Below are positions 30,350-38,939 of a stretch of DNA of 38,991 bases, one piece after another. The translations under genes were made by a program, and so were the position numbers. Where the stretch lies: NCBI GenBank assembly GCA_900550965.1, contig URUC01000007.1, positions 1 through 38,991 of the forward strand, written 5' to 3'. Under the pieces are notes generated by a model. The model was given only the letters and a program-made list of their open reading frames with translations, was not told the DNA's origin and did not search any database. The stretch comes from an uncultured Collinsella sp. (GTDB taxonomy: Bacteria; Actinomycetota; Coriobacteriia; Coriobacteriales; Coriobacteriaceae). Position 1 is the stretch's first letter. Every line of letters begins with the position of its first letter.

Positions 30350-30973
30350 ATGAAGTACTTTGACTATATCGTGTTTGACGTTGATGGGACATTGGCAGAT
30401 ACAGAAGAAAGCGTTCTATCATCGCTTGTCCAGATTGTCCAAGAAGAGACCGGCAAAACGCTCCCCCGACACGAGCTTGAATTTGCCCTCGGCATACCCG
30501 GCAAGGATGCCCTTGAGAAACTTGGAATCTACTCGCAGGCAACGTTGGATCGCTGGTGCCAAGTTGCCGCCAGCCTTAAAAGCACCATCAGCGTGTTTCC
30601 AGGTTTGCTTGAAGTCATCGCAACACTCGCCGATAGCGGCTGCAAACTTGGCATCGTCTCCTCACGTGCGCGCGACGAATACGCAAAAGAAATTGCACCC
30701 CTTGGTTTCGATAAGTATTTTGAGCACATCATCCTTGTCGAAGACACAACCGAACATAAACCCGCACCCGCTCCCATGCTCGAATATCTCCGGCGTACGG
30801 GCGCGAATCCTGGCAACGTCGTCTACGTTGGCGACACCGTCTACGACGAACAATGCGCAACTTCGGCAGGGGTCAGTTTTGCCCGAGCAGCATGGGGATC
30901 ACACCAAGATATCCCAAACGCCACCTACAACCTCAAAACCCCCAACGACCTACTAACCCTAACAACCAAATAA
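30350..30973 (+). CDS. HAD-superfamily hydrolase (phosphoglycolate phosphatase-like)
   Basis: 207-residue cytoplasmic phosphatase. Motif I is FDVDGTLAD (residues 9-17) with the nucleophilic Asp and acid-base Asp; motif II is IVSSRAR; motif III Lys is in EHKPAPAPM; motif IV VGDTVYDEQCA binds Mg. A helical cap lies between motifs I and II as in Gph/PgmB-type enzymes. Substrate is not predictable. The ATG at 30350 follows GGAGC 7 nt upstream. Likely the second gene of a unit begun by the AraC regulator. The last codons are Thr/Asn/Pro-rich and lead straight into a repeat block. Confidence 0.87.
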   Translation: MKYFDYIVFDVDGTLADTEESVLSSLVQIVQEETGKTLPRHELEFALGIPGKDALEKLGIYSQATLDRWCQVAASLKSTISVFPGLLEVIATLADSGCKLGIVSSRARDEYAKEIAPLGFDKYFEHIILVEDTTEHKPAPAPMLEYLRRTGANPGNVVYVGDTVYDEQCATSAGVSFARAAWGSHQDIPNATYNLKTPNDLLTLTTK

Positions 30974-30991
30974 CCCACGCGTCCCACCCTT

Positions 30992-31260
30992 TCAGCCCCA
31001 ACGCCACAAGGGCGATTGAGCAGGACGGTTTGGGCGGGTCCCGTACTTAGTTTCCAAAATCATTCCGCAGCGCGAAGGCTTCTTATTATTTTCCGCCCTA
31101 ACGCCACAAGGGCGACGACCTCGAGTAGGTCAACCTGGGAGGGACGAGGGCTTAGTTCCCCAATCTTTCCGCAGGGGGCAAAAAGCCTCGCCGCACGAAG
31201 TGCGCAGCGAGGCTTTTTGCATGCCCGAGGACGATTGGGGAACTAAGTCCTCGTCCCTCC
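30992..31260. repeat. Imperfect ~100-bp duplication ending in nested inverted repeats
   Basis: ACGCCACAAGGGCGA occurs at 31001 and again at 31101, and each copy continues to a CTTAGTT..CCGCAG segment (31046 and 31151). The second unit is followed by an inverted partner: 31138-31165 complements 31233-31260 over 28 positions with one G-T wobble, enclosing a terminator hairpin. The block fills the gap between convergent genes; no gene is seen in 30974-31294. Confidence 0.7.
31178..31220. terminator. Bidirectional intrinsic terminator
   Basis: GCAAAAAGCCTCGC (31178-31191) pairs perfectly with 31207-31220, with an inner GCAC/GTGC hairpin. A/T runs on both sides let it serve the HAD gene and the convergent aldolase gene. 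Confidence 0.8.
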
Positions 31261-31294
31261 CCGGGATATGTAGCGAGTCGGAGTACCCTTGCTG

Positions 31295-32152
31295 TTACTC
31301 TGCTTTGCCCACAGAGTTGAGGTTGGTCATGCGGATCTTAACCAGCTCGGTGATCTCACGCATGCCCTCCTTGGCCGGCTTCTTGGGATCGAAGCAGGCG
31401 GGGTTCTCGGCCATGTAGGCCATGAAGCCCTTGGTGTAGGCCTGACGCAGCTCGGTGGCGTAGTTAACCTTGCAGATGCCGTTCTTCACAGCCTCGGCAA
31501 CCTGCTCATCGGGCACACCGGAGGTGCCGTGCAGAACCAGCGGCACGTCGACGGCGTCGCGGATGGCCTTGACCACGGACTGCTCGATATGCGGATCGCT
31601 CGTGTAAACGCCGTGGCTGGTGCCAACGCCAATGGCCAGCGAGGTGCAGCCGGTGCGCTCAACGAACTCCTTGGCCTCGGCAGGATCGGTGTAGGGGCTC
31701 TCGCCCTCAACCGCGGGACCGTCGTCCTCCTTGCCGCCAACCTTACCGAGCTCGGCCTCGACGGGCACGCCCATGGCGCGGCCAGCGTCGGCGACGGACT
31801 TGGTCAGGGCGATGTTGTCCTCGAAGGACTCGTGCGAACCGTCGATCATGACAGAGGTGTAGCCCGTGCGGAAAGCCTGCATGCAGCGGTCATAGCCATC
31901 GCCGTGATCGAGGTGCAGAGCGACGGGCACGGAAGCGCGCTCGGCGGCAGCCTTGACCATGCCGTAGAAGTAGTCCAGACCAGCGGTCTTGATGGTGCCC
32001 GGGGTGGTCTGCATGATGACGGGGGACTTGGTCTCCTCGGCAGCGGCCAGAACGGCCATAACAAACTCGAGGTTCTCGACGTTGAAAGCGCCAACAGCGT
32101 AGTGGCCGGCCTGAGCGTCCTTGAGCATCTTTTCGGTGGTAACAAGTGCCAT
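31295..32152 (-). CDS. Class II fructose/tagatose-bisphosphate aldolase
   Basis: 285 residues, the length of GatY/KbaY and short class II FbaA enzymes. It cleaves a ketose 1,6-bisphosphate into dihydroxyacetone phosphate and glyceraldehyde 3-phosphate. Zinc and catalytic motifs are ALHLDHGDGYD near residues 75-85, EAELGKVGGKED around 130, GTSHGVY near 175 and VLHGTSGVPD near 205. The ATG at 32152 follows GAGGAG 9 nt upstream. The gene is divergent from a DeoR-family regulator, the arrangement common for hexose or hexitol catabolism. With galK and galT nearby, a tagatose-bisphosphate role is possible, but the tagatose kinase is absent, so a glycolytic or other sugar-phosphate role is equally likely. 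Confidence 0.9.
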   Translation of the reverse strand: MALVTTEKMLKDAQAGHYAVGAFNVENLEFVMAVLAAAEETKSPVIMQTTPGTIKTAGLDYFYGMVKAAAERASVPVALHLDHGDGYDRCMQAFRTGYTSVMIDGSHESFEDNIALTKSVADAGRAMGVPVEAELGKVGGKEDDGPAVEGESPYTDPAEAKEFVERTGCTSLAIGVGTSHGVYTSDPHIEQSVVKAIRDAVDVPLVLHGTSGVPDEQVAEAVKNGICKVNYATELRQAYTKGFMAYMAENPACFDPKKPAKEGMREITELVKIRMTNLNSVGKAE

Positions 32153-32376
32153 GAGCGTTTGCTCCTCTCCCTCGCCCGCATCTGGACATCGGGCGTACGT
32201 GTCCGCAAGGCCTATTACCTTGCGTTTTGCTGCGCCCATTGTATGAAAATCGACGGCGTCGCACGTATGAGATATCACCGGCACACAGGTCAAGACACTC
32301 GTTTTTGAAAAGCAAACGGAAGGGATTCGCGCCGGATCCCTCTATACAACATTGCAGTTTTCAAGCGAATCATCTT

Positions 32377-32430
32377 TCTTTTATAGAAAAGATAAGTAAT
32401 CGAAAGGTGTTTTCTTACTCAAAAAGAAAA
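32377..32430. promoter_or_regulatory. A/T-rich dyads between the aldolase and DeoR genes
   Basis: TCTTTT (32377-32382) with AAAAGA (32387-32392), and TTTTCTT (32410-32416) with AAGAAAA (32424-32430), stand in a 335-bp divergent intergenic region. They are candidate DeoR operators and promoter elements; the rest of 32153-32487 shows no gene. Confidence 0.4.
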
Positions 32431-32487
32431 TGAACGAAAATGGACTCAACACAATTCCTGCAAATTTCAGTTGAGGATGGAGCAGCT

Positions 32488-33291
32488 ATGGCCCATGTAA
32501 CAACCCGAGCCTTCGCCGATGAGCGTCGTGCCGCCATCATGGAAATGCTCGAGCATAACGCCTCGGTGCAGGTAGCAGAAATCGCCCAGACCTTTGGCGT
32601 GTCCTCCGTCACCGCCCGCGCCGACCTGGACGCGCTCGCCGAAGCAGGCAAGCTGCGCCGTACACATGGCGGCGCTGTGTCGCTCCACAAACGCCTAACC
32701 GTCTCCACGCAGGATCGCCGCATCAATGTCAACGTCGCCGCCAAGCAGGCCATCGCGCAAAGCGCCATCGAGCTCGTCGGTGACGGCGACACGTTGCTCG
32801 TCGACTCGGGCACCACGGCGCTCGAGTTCGTCCGGCTCCTCGATCAGCGCAACGGTATCACCGTCATCACGGCCGACATTACCATTGCCGATTACATCGA
32901 CGAGAGCATGCCCTCAGTCGATGTCGTCATGCCGGGCGGGGCGCTGCGCAAAGGCCATCGTTATCTGTACGGACCGCTCACTATGCAGGCGCTCCAAATG
33001 GTCTACGCCGATCTTGCCGTCATGTGCCCTGGAGCTTTTGTTCCCGGCTGCGGCTTTACGACCGACTTTCCGCAGATGGCCGAGACCAAAGCGGCTATGG
33101 TCGGCGCCGCCCGTCAAACTGTCGCCCTCATGGACGCCAGTAAGGTCAACGGACGTGGCATGTACCGCTTTGCCGAGCTCGCCGACGTCGACGCCATCGT
33201 GATGGACCGTGACCCCGATCATGCCGTCGCCGCCTCAATCGCCGAAATCGTCGACGACGCCCGCCCAAATCTCGTCATCGCCGGCGCTTAA
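32488..33291 (+). CDS. DeoR-family transcriptional regulator
   Basis: 267 residues. N-terminal winged helix-turn-helix (ASVQVAEIAQTFGVSSVTARADLDALAEAGKL, residues about 26-57) followed by the RTHGGA wing typical of DeoR/GlpR. The C-terminal DeoRC sensor has DSGTTALEFVRLL and a late DASK-N motif (MDASKVNGRGMYRF) that bind a phosphorylated sugar. It likely represses the divergent aldolase gene and itself. GGAG precedes the ATG at 32488 by 5 nt; the upstream ATG at 32440 lacks such a site and lies beside the A/T-rich operator region. Confidence 0.88.
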   Translation: MAHVTTRAFADERRAAIMEMLEHNASVQVAEIAQTFGVSSVTARADLDALAEAGKLRRTHGGAVSLHKRLTVSTQDRRINVNVAAKQAIAQSAIELVGDGDTLLVDSGTTALEFVRLLDQRNGITVITADITIADYIDESMPSVDVVMPGGALRKGHRYLYGPLTMQALQMVYADLAVMCPGAFVPGCGFTTDFPQMAETKAAMVGAARQTVALMDASKVNGRGMYRFAELADVDAIVMDRDPDHAVAASIAEIVDDARPNLVIAGA

Positions 33292-33295
33292 ACAA

Positions 33296-33334
33296 AAACC
33301 ACCACAAAGGTGCCTGTCCCCTTTGTGGTGGTTT
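33296..33334. terminator. Intrinsic terminator between the DeoR and flavoprotein genes
   Basis: AAACCACCACAAAGG (33296-33310) pairs perfectly with 33320-33334 around a 9-nt loop containing CCTGTCC. It serves convergent genes and resembles the hairpin at 7411-7449. Confidence 0.85.
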
Positions 33335-33356
33335 GCTCGTTAAAAGCGAAATATCG

Positions 33357-34517
33357 CTACTTGGAAAGCTCGTCGGCGAGGGCCTCGATCTGAGCGCGCG
33401 AGGCGTCGTTGAGCGAACCCAGCACGGTCACCTTGTTCTGCGCCAGAGTGATGTCCTTCATGCCCTCGAGTTCCTTGGTCATAACCTTGGCAGCGGTGGG
33501 CGCCCAAGAGCCGGCCTCGACGAGTGCCACCGTACGGTTCTGATAGGCGTGCCCGGCAAGCGTGTGGATAAAGGTGCTCATGAACGGGAAGATCTCGCCC
33601 TGATAGGTAATGGAGGCGAGCACCAGACGGTCATAGCGGAACGCGTCCTCAACGGCCTCGGCCATATCGTCGCGAGCCAAGTCAAAGACGGAGACCTTCT
33701 GGCCGCGGGCCTCGAGCGCAGATGCGAGCTCCTCAACGGCAGCCTTCAGATGGCCATACACACTCGCATAGGCGATCGTGATGCCCTCGTCCTCGGGCTG
33801 GTAGCTCGACCAGGTGTTGTAAGTGTCGAGGTAGTAGCCCAGGTTCTCGGTCAGCACAGGACCATGGAGCGGGCAGATGATCTGGATATCCAGATCGGCG
33901 GCCTTCTTGAGCACGGCCTGCACGAACTTGCCGAACTTACCGACGATGCCAAAGTAGTAGCGGCGCGCTTCGCAAGCCCAACCCTCGGGGTCCTCGATGT
34001 CGTTGGCGCCAAACTTTCCAAAGCCGTCGGCGCTAAAGAGCACCTTGTCGGTAGCCTCGTAGGAGAAGAGTACCTCGGGCCAGTGAACGTTGGGGGCGCC
34101 GACAAACGTCAGGCTGTGGCCGCCCAGGTCGAGCACGTCGCCATCTTTGACGACCATCTTACGCTCGGGGTAGTCGGTGCCAAAGTAGTTGACCATCATG
34201 CGGAAAGCACCCACGCTGGCCACAATCTGTGCCTGGGGATAGCGCTCCATAAAGGCGGCGATACCGGCGGAGTGATCGGGCTCCATGTGATGAACAACCA
34301 GGTAGTCGGGCGTACGGCCATCGAGCGCGGCCTCGAGGTTGCCGAGCCACTCGTCGACAAAGCCACCGTCGACCGAATCGGCGACAGCGATCTTGTCGCC
34401 CAAGATAACGTAGCTGTTATATGCCATACCGTTCTCGGACACGTCGTACTGGCCCTCGAACAGGTCAATGTCGTGATCGTCGACGCCAATGTAGCGGATA
34501 TCCTTGGTGATCTCCAT
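33357..34517 (-). CDS. Flavodiiron protein (A-type flavoprotein, FprA/ROO-like)
   Basis: 386 residues: an N-terminal metallo-beta-lactamase-like diiron domain, then a flavodoxin domain. Iron ligands are in HHMEPDHSAG (H-x-E-x-D-H, near residue 80) and later in VHWPE, SADGFG and CPLHGP. The FMN-binding flavodoxin part begins ITIAYASVYGH near residue 255, with SITYQGEIFPFM and VEAGSWAP as further loops. These enzymes reduce oxygen or nitric oxide to water or nitrous oxide, protecting strict anaerobes. The ATG at 34517 follows AGGAGG 9 nt upstream. It is monocistronic, convergent with the DeoR gene. Confidence 0.92.
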   Translation of the reverse strand: MEITKDIRYIGVDDHDIDLFEGQYDVSENGMAYNSYVILGDKIAVADSVDGGFVDEWLGNLEAALDGRTPDYLVVHHMEPDHSAGIAAFMERYPQAQIVASVGAFRMMVNYFGTDYPERKMVVKDGDVLDLGGHSLTFVGAPNVHWPEVLFSYEATDKVLFSADGFGKFGANDIEDPEGWACEARRYYFGIVGKFGKFVQAVLKKAADLDIQIICPLHGPVLTENLGYYLDTYNTWSSYQPEDEGITIAYASVYGHLKAAVEELASALEARGQKVSVFDLARDDMAEAVEDAFRYDRLVLASITYQGEIFPFMSTFIHTLAGHAYQNRTVALVEAGSWAPTAAKVMTKELEGMKDITLAQNKVTVLGSLNDASRAQIEALADELSK

Positions 34518-34646
34518 CAGGCAAAGCCTCCTAGATAGACAAAAGAGCCCGTCTATCATAGCACTCGGCTACATCCCAACAGCTATCTACCGACATCCTT
34601 ACCGATTGTTATTGATGTTCAACATATTACCGTTGACCTGCGAAAA

Positions 34647-35678
34647 CTATGCGCGCGGTGCCGCCGTACTATGTCGAACGATGAGCTGACCGGGAATACG
34701 AATGGCAACGTTTTTGCCCGCCGTACCCGCCTCGGGAACCGCATGCTCAAACACCTCGCGTCCGCGCTGATGTAGATCGAATCGCACGGTCGTGAGCTCG
34801 TTGTGTGCCACAAAATCATCGAGCGAATCGTCGACGCCCACCACGCTCACGTCCTCGGGCACGCGCAGGCCGCTATCACGCAGCGCGGCAATCGCGCCAT
34901 TTGCCATCTGATCGTTTGCCGCATAGATCGCCGTCATGGTGTGATCGTGCTCGGCCAGGTACCTGCCGGCCTCGTAGCCGCTGTTGGCAGACCAGTCGCC
35001 CTCGAGCGGCTCTGCCGGCTCGATGTGTTTACGCTCGAGCGCATCCTGCCAACCGGCGCGACGAAATTGCTCGTCGACCGAGAACGACGGGCCGCCGATA
35101 TAGCGAATCTGCTCGTGCCCCAGCTCAAACAGGTGATCCATAAGCAATAGCGAGCAGCCGTAATGGTCGGAATCGACCGTGGTCACCCGGGGGTGCGCGT
35201 ACATGGTAACGATGACCGTGCCAATGCCCGGCAGTGGATCAAACGTCTCGAAATCGGGTGCCATGCGACTCATGCCGATGATGATGCCGTCCACCGGCAA
35301 TGCCGCCATACGACGCGTGGCCTCGGCAAGCGAAAACTCCTCGGTCTTGGACATCTCGACCAGCGTGATAGCGCAATTATGCTCGCGAGCAGCGCTGGCG
35401 ATGCCGTCGATCATTGAGAGGTTGCCAAACTTGGTGACATCGTTGACGCACAGGCCGACCGAATGGTAACGGCCGTCGCGCAGCGAGCGACCGGCATAAC
35501 TCGGACGAAAGCCGAGCTCTTGCATAGCGGCCTGCACGCGCTGGCGCGTCTGCTCGTTAACGTTGGGCAAGCCGTTGGCGACGCGCGAAACCGTCTGCTG
35601 CGAAACGCCGGCAGCGCGGGCGACGTCGGCCATGGAGACCGGACGCGAACTGGTATCGTTGGACGGGCGCCTTGCCAC
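34647..35678 (-). CDS. LacI-family transcriptional regulator, likely of the gal genes
   Basis: 343 residues. N-terminal LacI helix-turn-helix VSMADVARAAGVSQQTVSRVANG with hinge helix RPSYAGRSLRDG, followed by a periplasmic-binding-protein-like sugar domain (VDGIIIGMSRMAP, GHEQIRYIGG, AIYAANDQMANGAIAAL, VGVDDSLDDFVA). It is divergent from galK-galT and the 338-bp gap holds matching inverted operators, so it probably represses that operon in the absence of galactose. The start is GTG at 35678 with GAAGG 8 nt upstream. The inducer is an inference from location. Confidence 0.88.
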   Translation of the reverse strand: MARRPSNDTSSRPVSMADVARAAGVSQQTVSRVANGLPNVNEQTRQRVQAAMQELGFRPSYAGRSLRDGRYHSVGLCVNDVTKFGNLSMIDGIASAAREHNCAITLVEMSKTEEFSLAEATRRMAALPVDGIIIGMSRMAPDFETFDPLPGIGTVIVTMYAHPRVTTVDSDHYGCSLLLMDHLFELGHEQIRYIGGPSFSVDEQFRRAGWQDALERKHIEPAEPLEGDWSANSGYEAGRYLAEHDHTMTAIYAANDQMANGAIAALRDSGLRVPEDVSVVGVDDSLDDFVAHNELTTVRFDLHQRGREVFEHAVPEAGTAGKNVAIRIPGQLIVRHSTAAPRA

Positions 35679-35772
35679 AGGATCACCTTCACCCTTGCGA
35701 GATGTGAATAGCGTGCATGCCGGCCCGGACAGAAATACACCCCGCGCCGAGGCCCGCTATCGTCGGACGCAT

Positions 35773-35976
35773 GTTAACGAACTCTACTTTTTCTATCTGA
35801 ATCTCTTCTGCTTTATAAGTCCACACGGCAGTACCGTTCACGGCTGTATTTCTACCGATTACCAGATTCTCAAAAAGTGACAAGCGATGTGTTATGAGTA
35901 CGTTAACATAGCCTGTAACGTGCGGTGTCGAGAACACTTGGTTCATGCCGCTTCAAGTTGTTAACGTACTCATAAC
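35773..35976. promoter_or_regulatory. Paired LacI-type operators upstream of galK
   Basis: GTTAACGTACTCATAAC (35960-35976) has its exact reverse complement at 35891-35907, 69 bp away, and a partial third site GTTAACGAACTC at 35773-35784. This suggests DNA looping by the LacI protein. A TATAAA box on the minus strand near 35815 and ACCGTTCACGG (35833-35843) are also present. No gene is seen in 35679-36016. Confidence 0.65.
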
Positions 35977-36016
35977 GACGCAAAACTCACCCGTGCGCGC
36001 CAAGGAAAGGACTCCC

Positions 36017-37222
36017 ATGACCACCCCCGACGAAAAGACATTCGCCATGCTCACCAAGCTGTTTGAGGAGGAGTTTGGTCCCATCGGCGACCGCCAGGTG
36101 CTCTACGTGCACGCGCCCGGCCGTTCCGAGATCAGTGGCAACCACACCGACCACGAGGGTGGCCACGTCATCGCCGGCTCGCTCGATGTCGCCGTTGACG
36201 GCATCGCCGTGGCAACCGACACCAACAAGGTCCGCGTTGCCGATGAGGGCTACCCCGCCTTTGAGATCACGCTCGACACGCTGGATATTCAAGCGTCCGA
36301 GAAGGGCACGTCCGCGAGCCTCGTCCGCGGCATGGCCCACGAAATCGCTGCTCTGGACGTTGAGCCCCAGGGCTTCGACTTCGCCTTCACCTGCTCTGTC
36401 CCCTCTGGCGGCGGCCTTTCCAGCTCTGCTGCTGTCGAGGCCGCATACGGTCGTGCCATGGAAACCCTCTGGGGCGCACCCGCCATCGAGCCCGTCGCAC
36501 TCGCCCAGATGAGCCAGCGCACCGAGAACAACTACTATGGTAAGCCCTGCGGTCTGATGGACCAGGCCGCTGTGTGCCTGGGCGGCCTTGCCTACATGGA
36601 CTTTGAGGACCAGGCTCAGCCTAAAACCCAGAAGCTCGAACTCAACTTTGAGGATCACGGCTATGCGCTCGTGCTCGTTAAGGTTGGCGCCGACCATGTG
36701 GCCGCCACCGACGACTACGCCGCCGTTCCACGCGAGATGCAAGACGTCGCTGCCGAGTTTGGCAAGACGCGCCTGTGCGAGGTAAATGTGGCGGACTTTG
36801 ACGCCAAACTCCCCGAGCTGCGCGCCAAGCTGGGCGACCGTGCCTGCCTGCGCGCCGTTCACTACTGGTACGAAAACGGCCTGGTCGACAAGCGCTGGGC
36901 AGCGCTCAACGCCGGCGACATCGATCAGTTCCTGGTCCTGACGCGCGAGTCCGGCGCCAGCTCTGCCATGTACCTGCAGAATGTCGTTGCCAAGCTGGGC
37001 TCCGAGCAGCCTTCGATGTATGCCCTGGCACTGGCCGAGCATGTGCTCGACGGCCGCGGCGCCGTCCGCATCCACGGCGGCGGCTTTGGTGGCACCATCC
37101 AGGCCTTCGTGCCGCTCGACCTGGTCGACACCTTCATTGCCAAGATGAACGGCTGGCTGGGCGAGGGCTCTGCCCGCCACTACGCAATTTCTGACAAGGG
37201 GGCTTACGCGGCATGGCTGTAA
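36017..37222 (+). CDS. galK: Galactokinase
   Basis: 401-residue GHMP kinase that phosphorylates galactose to galactose 1-phosphate, first step of the Leloir pathway. The substrate signature near residues 35-46 reads GRSEISGNHTDH, the clostridial variant of the GRxNxIGEHTDY motif. The ATP loop is VPSGGGLSSSAAVE near residue 136 and the C-terminal GHMP motif is HGGGFGGTIQAFV. AAAGGA precedes the ATG at 36017 by 5 nt. It overlaps galT, giving a tight two-gene operon under the divergent LacI regulator. UDP-galactose epimerase (galE) is not in the window. Confidence 0.95.
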   Translation: MTTPDEKTFAMLTKLFEEEFGPIGDRQVLYVHAPGRSEISGNHTDHEGGHVIAGSLDVAVDGIAVATDTNKVRVADEGYPAFEITLDTLDIQASEKGTSASLVRGMAHEIAALDVEPQGFDFAFTCSVPSGGGLSSSAAVEAAYGRAMETLWGAPAIEPVALAQMSQRTENNYYGKPCGLMDQAAVCLGGLAYMDFEDQAQPKTQKLELNFEDHGYALVLVKVGADHVAATDDYAAVPREMQDVAAEFGKTRLCEVNVADFDAKLPELRAKLGDRACLRAVHYWYENGLVDKRWAALNAGDIDQFLVLTRESGASSAMYLQNVVAKLGSEQPSMYALALAEHVLDGRGAVRIHGGGFGGTIQAFVPLDLVDTFIAKMNGWLGEGSARHYAISDKGAYAAWL

Positions 37223-38841
37223 TGACTGACGCGCGCGAGGCTGCGCAGGGCCTCATCGAATATGCTATCCACCGATCGATGATCGGACAGGACGACCGCA
37301 TCTGGGCCTACAACACCATTCTGGAGTGCATCGGCGCCACGGGCCCCGCACTCGACATGGCCTGGGCGCTCAAGACCGAGAAGATTTCGCTCTTGCACCC
37401 CGATACACTCCCCAACTTTGACCTTGAAGGCACGCTTGCCGCGCTTTCCGAGGCTGCCGTTGCCAACGGCGCCGCCGAGGACACGGCATCGGGCCGCGAT
37501 CGCATCGCCATGCGCATCATGGGCGTGCTGATGCCGAGGCCTTCGGTTGTAAACGAGGAATTCAACGGCCGCATTGGTGTCAACGAGCCCCGCGCCGCAA
37601 CCGACTGGTTCTACGGTCTATGCTGCGACGCCGGCTACGTGCGCCGCGCCGCCATCGCGCGCAATATCAAATGGAGCACCCCCACCAACTGGGGCGACCT
37701 GGAGATCACCATCAACCTGTCCAAGCCCGAGAAGGACCCGCGCGATATTGCCGCGGCCGGTGCCGCCAAAAACACGAGCGAGAAGTATCCCGCCTGTCAG
37801 CTGTGCATCGAGAACGAGGGCTACCCTGGACGCTCCGCCGCAGCCGACGGCGGTGCCCATCCCGCCCGTCAGAACCTGCGAGTTATCCCTATCCAGCTCG
37901 ACGGCGAGCGCTGGGGCTTCCAGTACAGCCCGTACGCGTACTTTAACGAGCACTGCATTGCTATGAGCTCCGAGCATCGTCCGATGCACGTCGACCGCAA
38001 GGGTCTGACCTGCCTGCTCGATTTTGTGGACCTGTTCCCGCACTACTTTATTGGCTCCAACGCCGACCTGCCCATCGTGGGCGGCTCGATCTTGTCGCAC
38101 GACCACTTCCAGGGCGGCGCACACGAGTTCCCCATGATGCACGCCGCTGAGGTCTCGCAGTTTAGCGTGCCCGGCTTTGACCAGGTCAGCGGTACCGTGT
38201 TGCAGTGGCCGCTCTCGGTGCTGCGACTGCGTTCGCACGACCGCGCCCAGCTGCTCGACGCCGCCGAGAAGATTATCCTTGCCTGGCGCGAGTGGACCGA
38301 TGAGTCGGTGGGCGTCATCGCGCACACAGCGGATGGCGTGGCGCACAACACCGTGACGCCCGTCATCCGCCGCGTCGACTCCCGCGGCAACGCCGGTGGC
38401 GAGATCTACGAGGCCTATCTTGCGCTTCGCTGCAACATCACGACCGATGAGCATCCGCTGGGCGTATTCCACCCGCATGCCGAGTATCACCATATTAAAA
38501 AGGAGAACATCGGCCTGATCGAGGTCATGGGCCTGGCCATTTTGCCGCCGCGCTTGGTTCCCGAGCTCGGCGCTGTCCGCGAGCACTTGCTGGCAGCCAA
38601 GGCCGATGCCAGCTACGACCTTGCTGGCGCGCTCGAGGGCGACGACCTTTGCCGCAGCCACGCCGCATGGGCCGAGGATGTCTATGCCCGCCGCGCCGAC
38701 GAGCTTACGGCCGACAACGCCATCGATATCCTGCACGAGGAGGTCGGCGTGGTGTTTGGCCACGTGCTCGACAACGCCGGCGTCTTTAAGTGGGACGAGG
38801 CGGGACGTGCCGCCCAGCAGCGCTTTATCGACTCGCTGTAG
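37213..38841 (+). CDS. galT: UDP-glucose-hexose-1-phosphate uridylyltransferase, class II
   Basis: 542 residues, the long Gram-positive GalT form. It converts galactose 1-phosphate and UDP-glucose to UDP-galactose and glucose 1-phosphate. The catalytic region is GGSILSHDHFQGG near residues 290-302 (HxHxQ with the nucleophilic His). ACQLCIENEGYPGR near 195 and HPHAEYHHIKKENIGLIEVMG near 417-437 are family-typical. Start candidates are ATG 37213 (AAGGGGG upstream) and ATG 37222, which overlaps the galK stop as TAATG; either couples it to galK. A strong terminator follows at 38896. Confidence 0.95.
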   Translation: MAVMTDAREAAQGLIEYAIHRSMIGQDDRIWAYNTILECIGATGPALDMAWALKTEKISLLHPDTLPNFDLEGTLAALSEAAVANGAAEDTASGRDRIAMRIMGVLMPRPSVVNEEFNGRIGVNEPRAATDWFYGLCCDAGYVRRAAIARNIKWSTPTNWGDLEITINLSKPEKDPRDIAAAGAAKNTSEKYPACQLCIENEGYPGRSAAADGGAHPARQNLRVIPIQLDGERWGFQYSPYAYFNEHCIAMSSEHRPMHVDRKGLTCLLDFVDLFPHYFIGSNADLPIVGGSILSHDHFQGGAHEFPMMHAAEVSQFSVPGFDQVSGTVLQWPLSVLRLRSHDRAQLLDAAEKIILAWREWTDESVGVIAHTADGVAHNTVTPVIRRVDSRGNAGGEIYEAYLALRCNITTDEHPLGVFHPHAEYHHIKKENIGLIEVMGLAILPPRLVPELGAVREHLLAAKADASYDLAGALEGDDLCRSHAAWAEDVYARRADELTADNAIDILHEEVGVVFGHVLDNAGVFKWDEAGRAAQQRFIDSL

Positions 38842-38895
38842 AGCACAGACCCGGTCGCTCAACGGCAGCCCGCACAGCATAGACACCCACACGAC

Positions 38896-38933
38896 AACGG
38901 CGCCCGCCGGCAACATCGCCGACGGGCGCCGTT
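38896..38933 (+). terminator. Intrinsic terminator of galK-galT
   Basis: AACGGCGCCCG (38896-38906) pairs perfectly with CGGGCGCCGTT (38923-38933), then TTTTATT. It starts 55 nt after the galT stop codon. Confidence 0.9.
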
Positions 38934-38939
38934 TTATTG

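Noticed and set aside
35987..37180. Minus-strand frame opposite galK
   Set aside because: galK motifs on the plus strand are unambiguous; the opposite frame has no recognisable domain.
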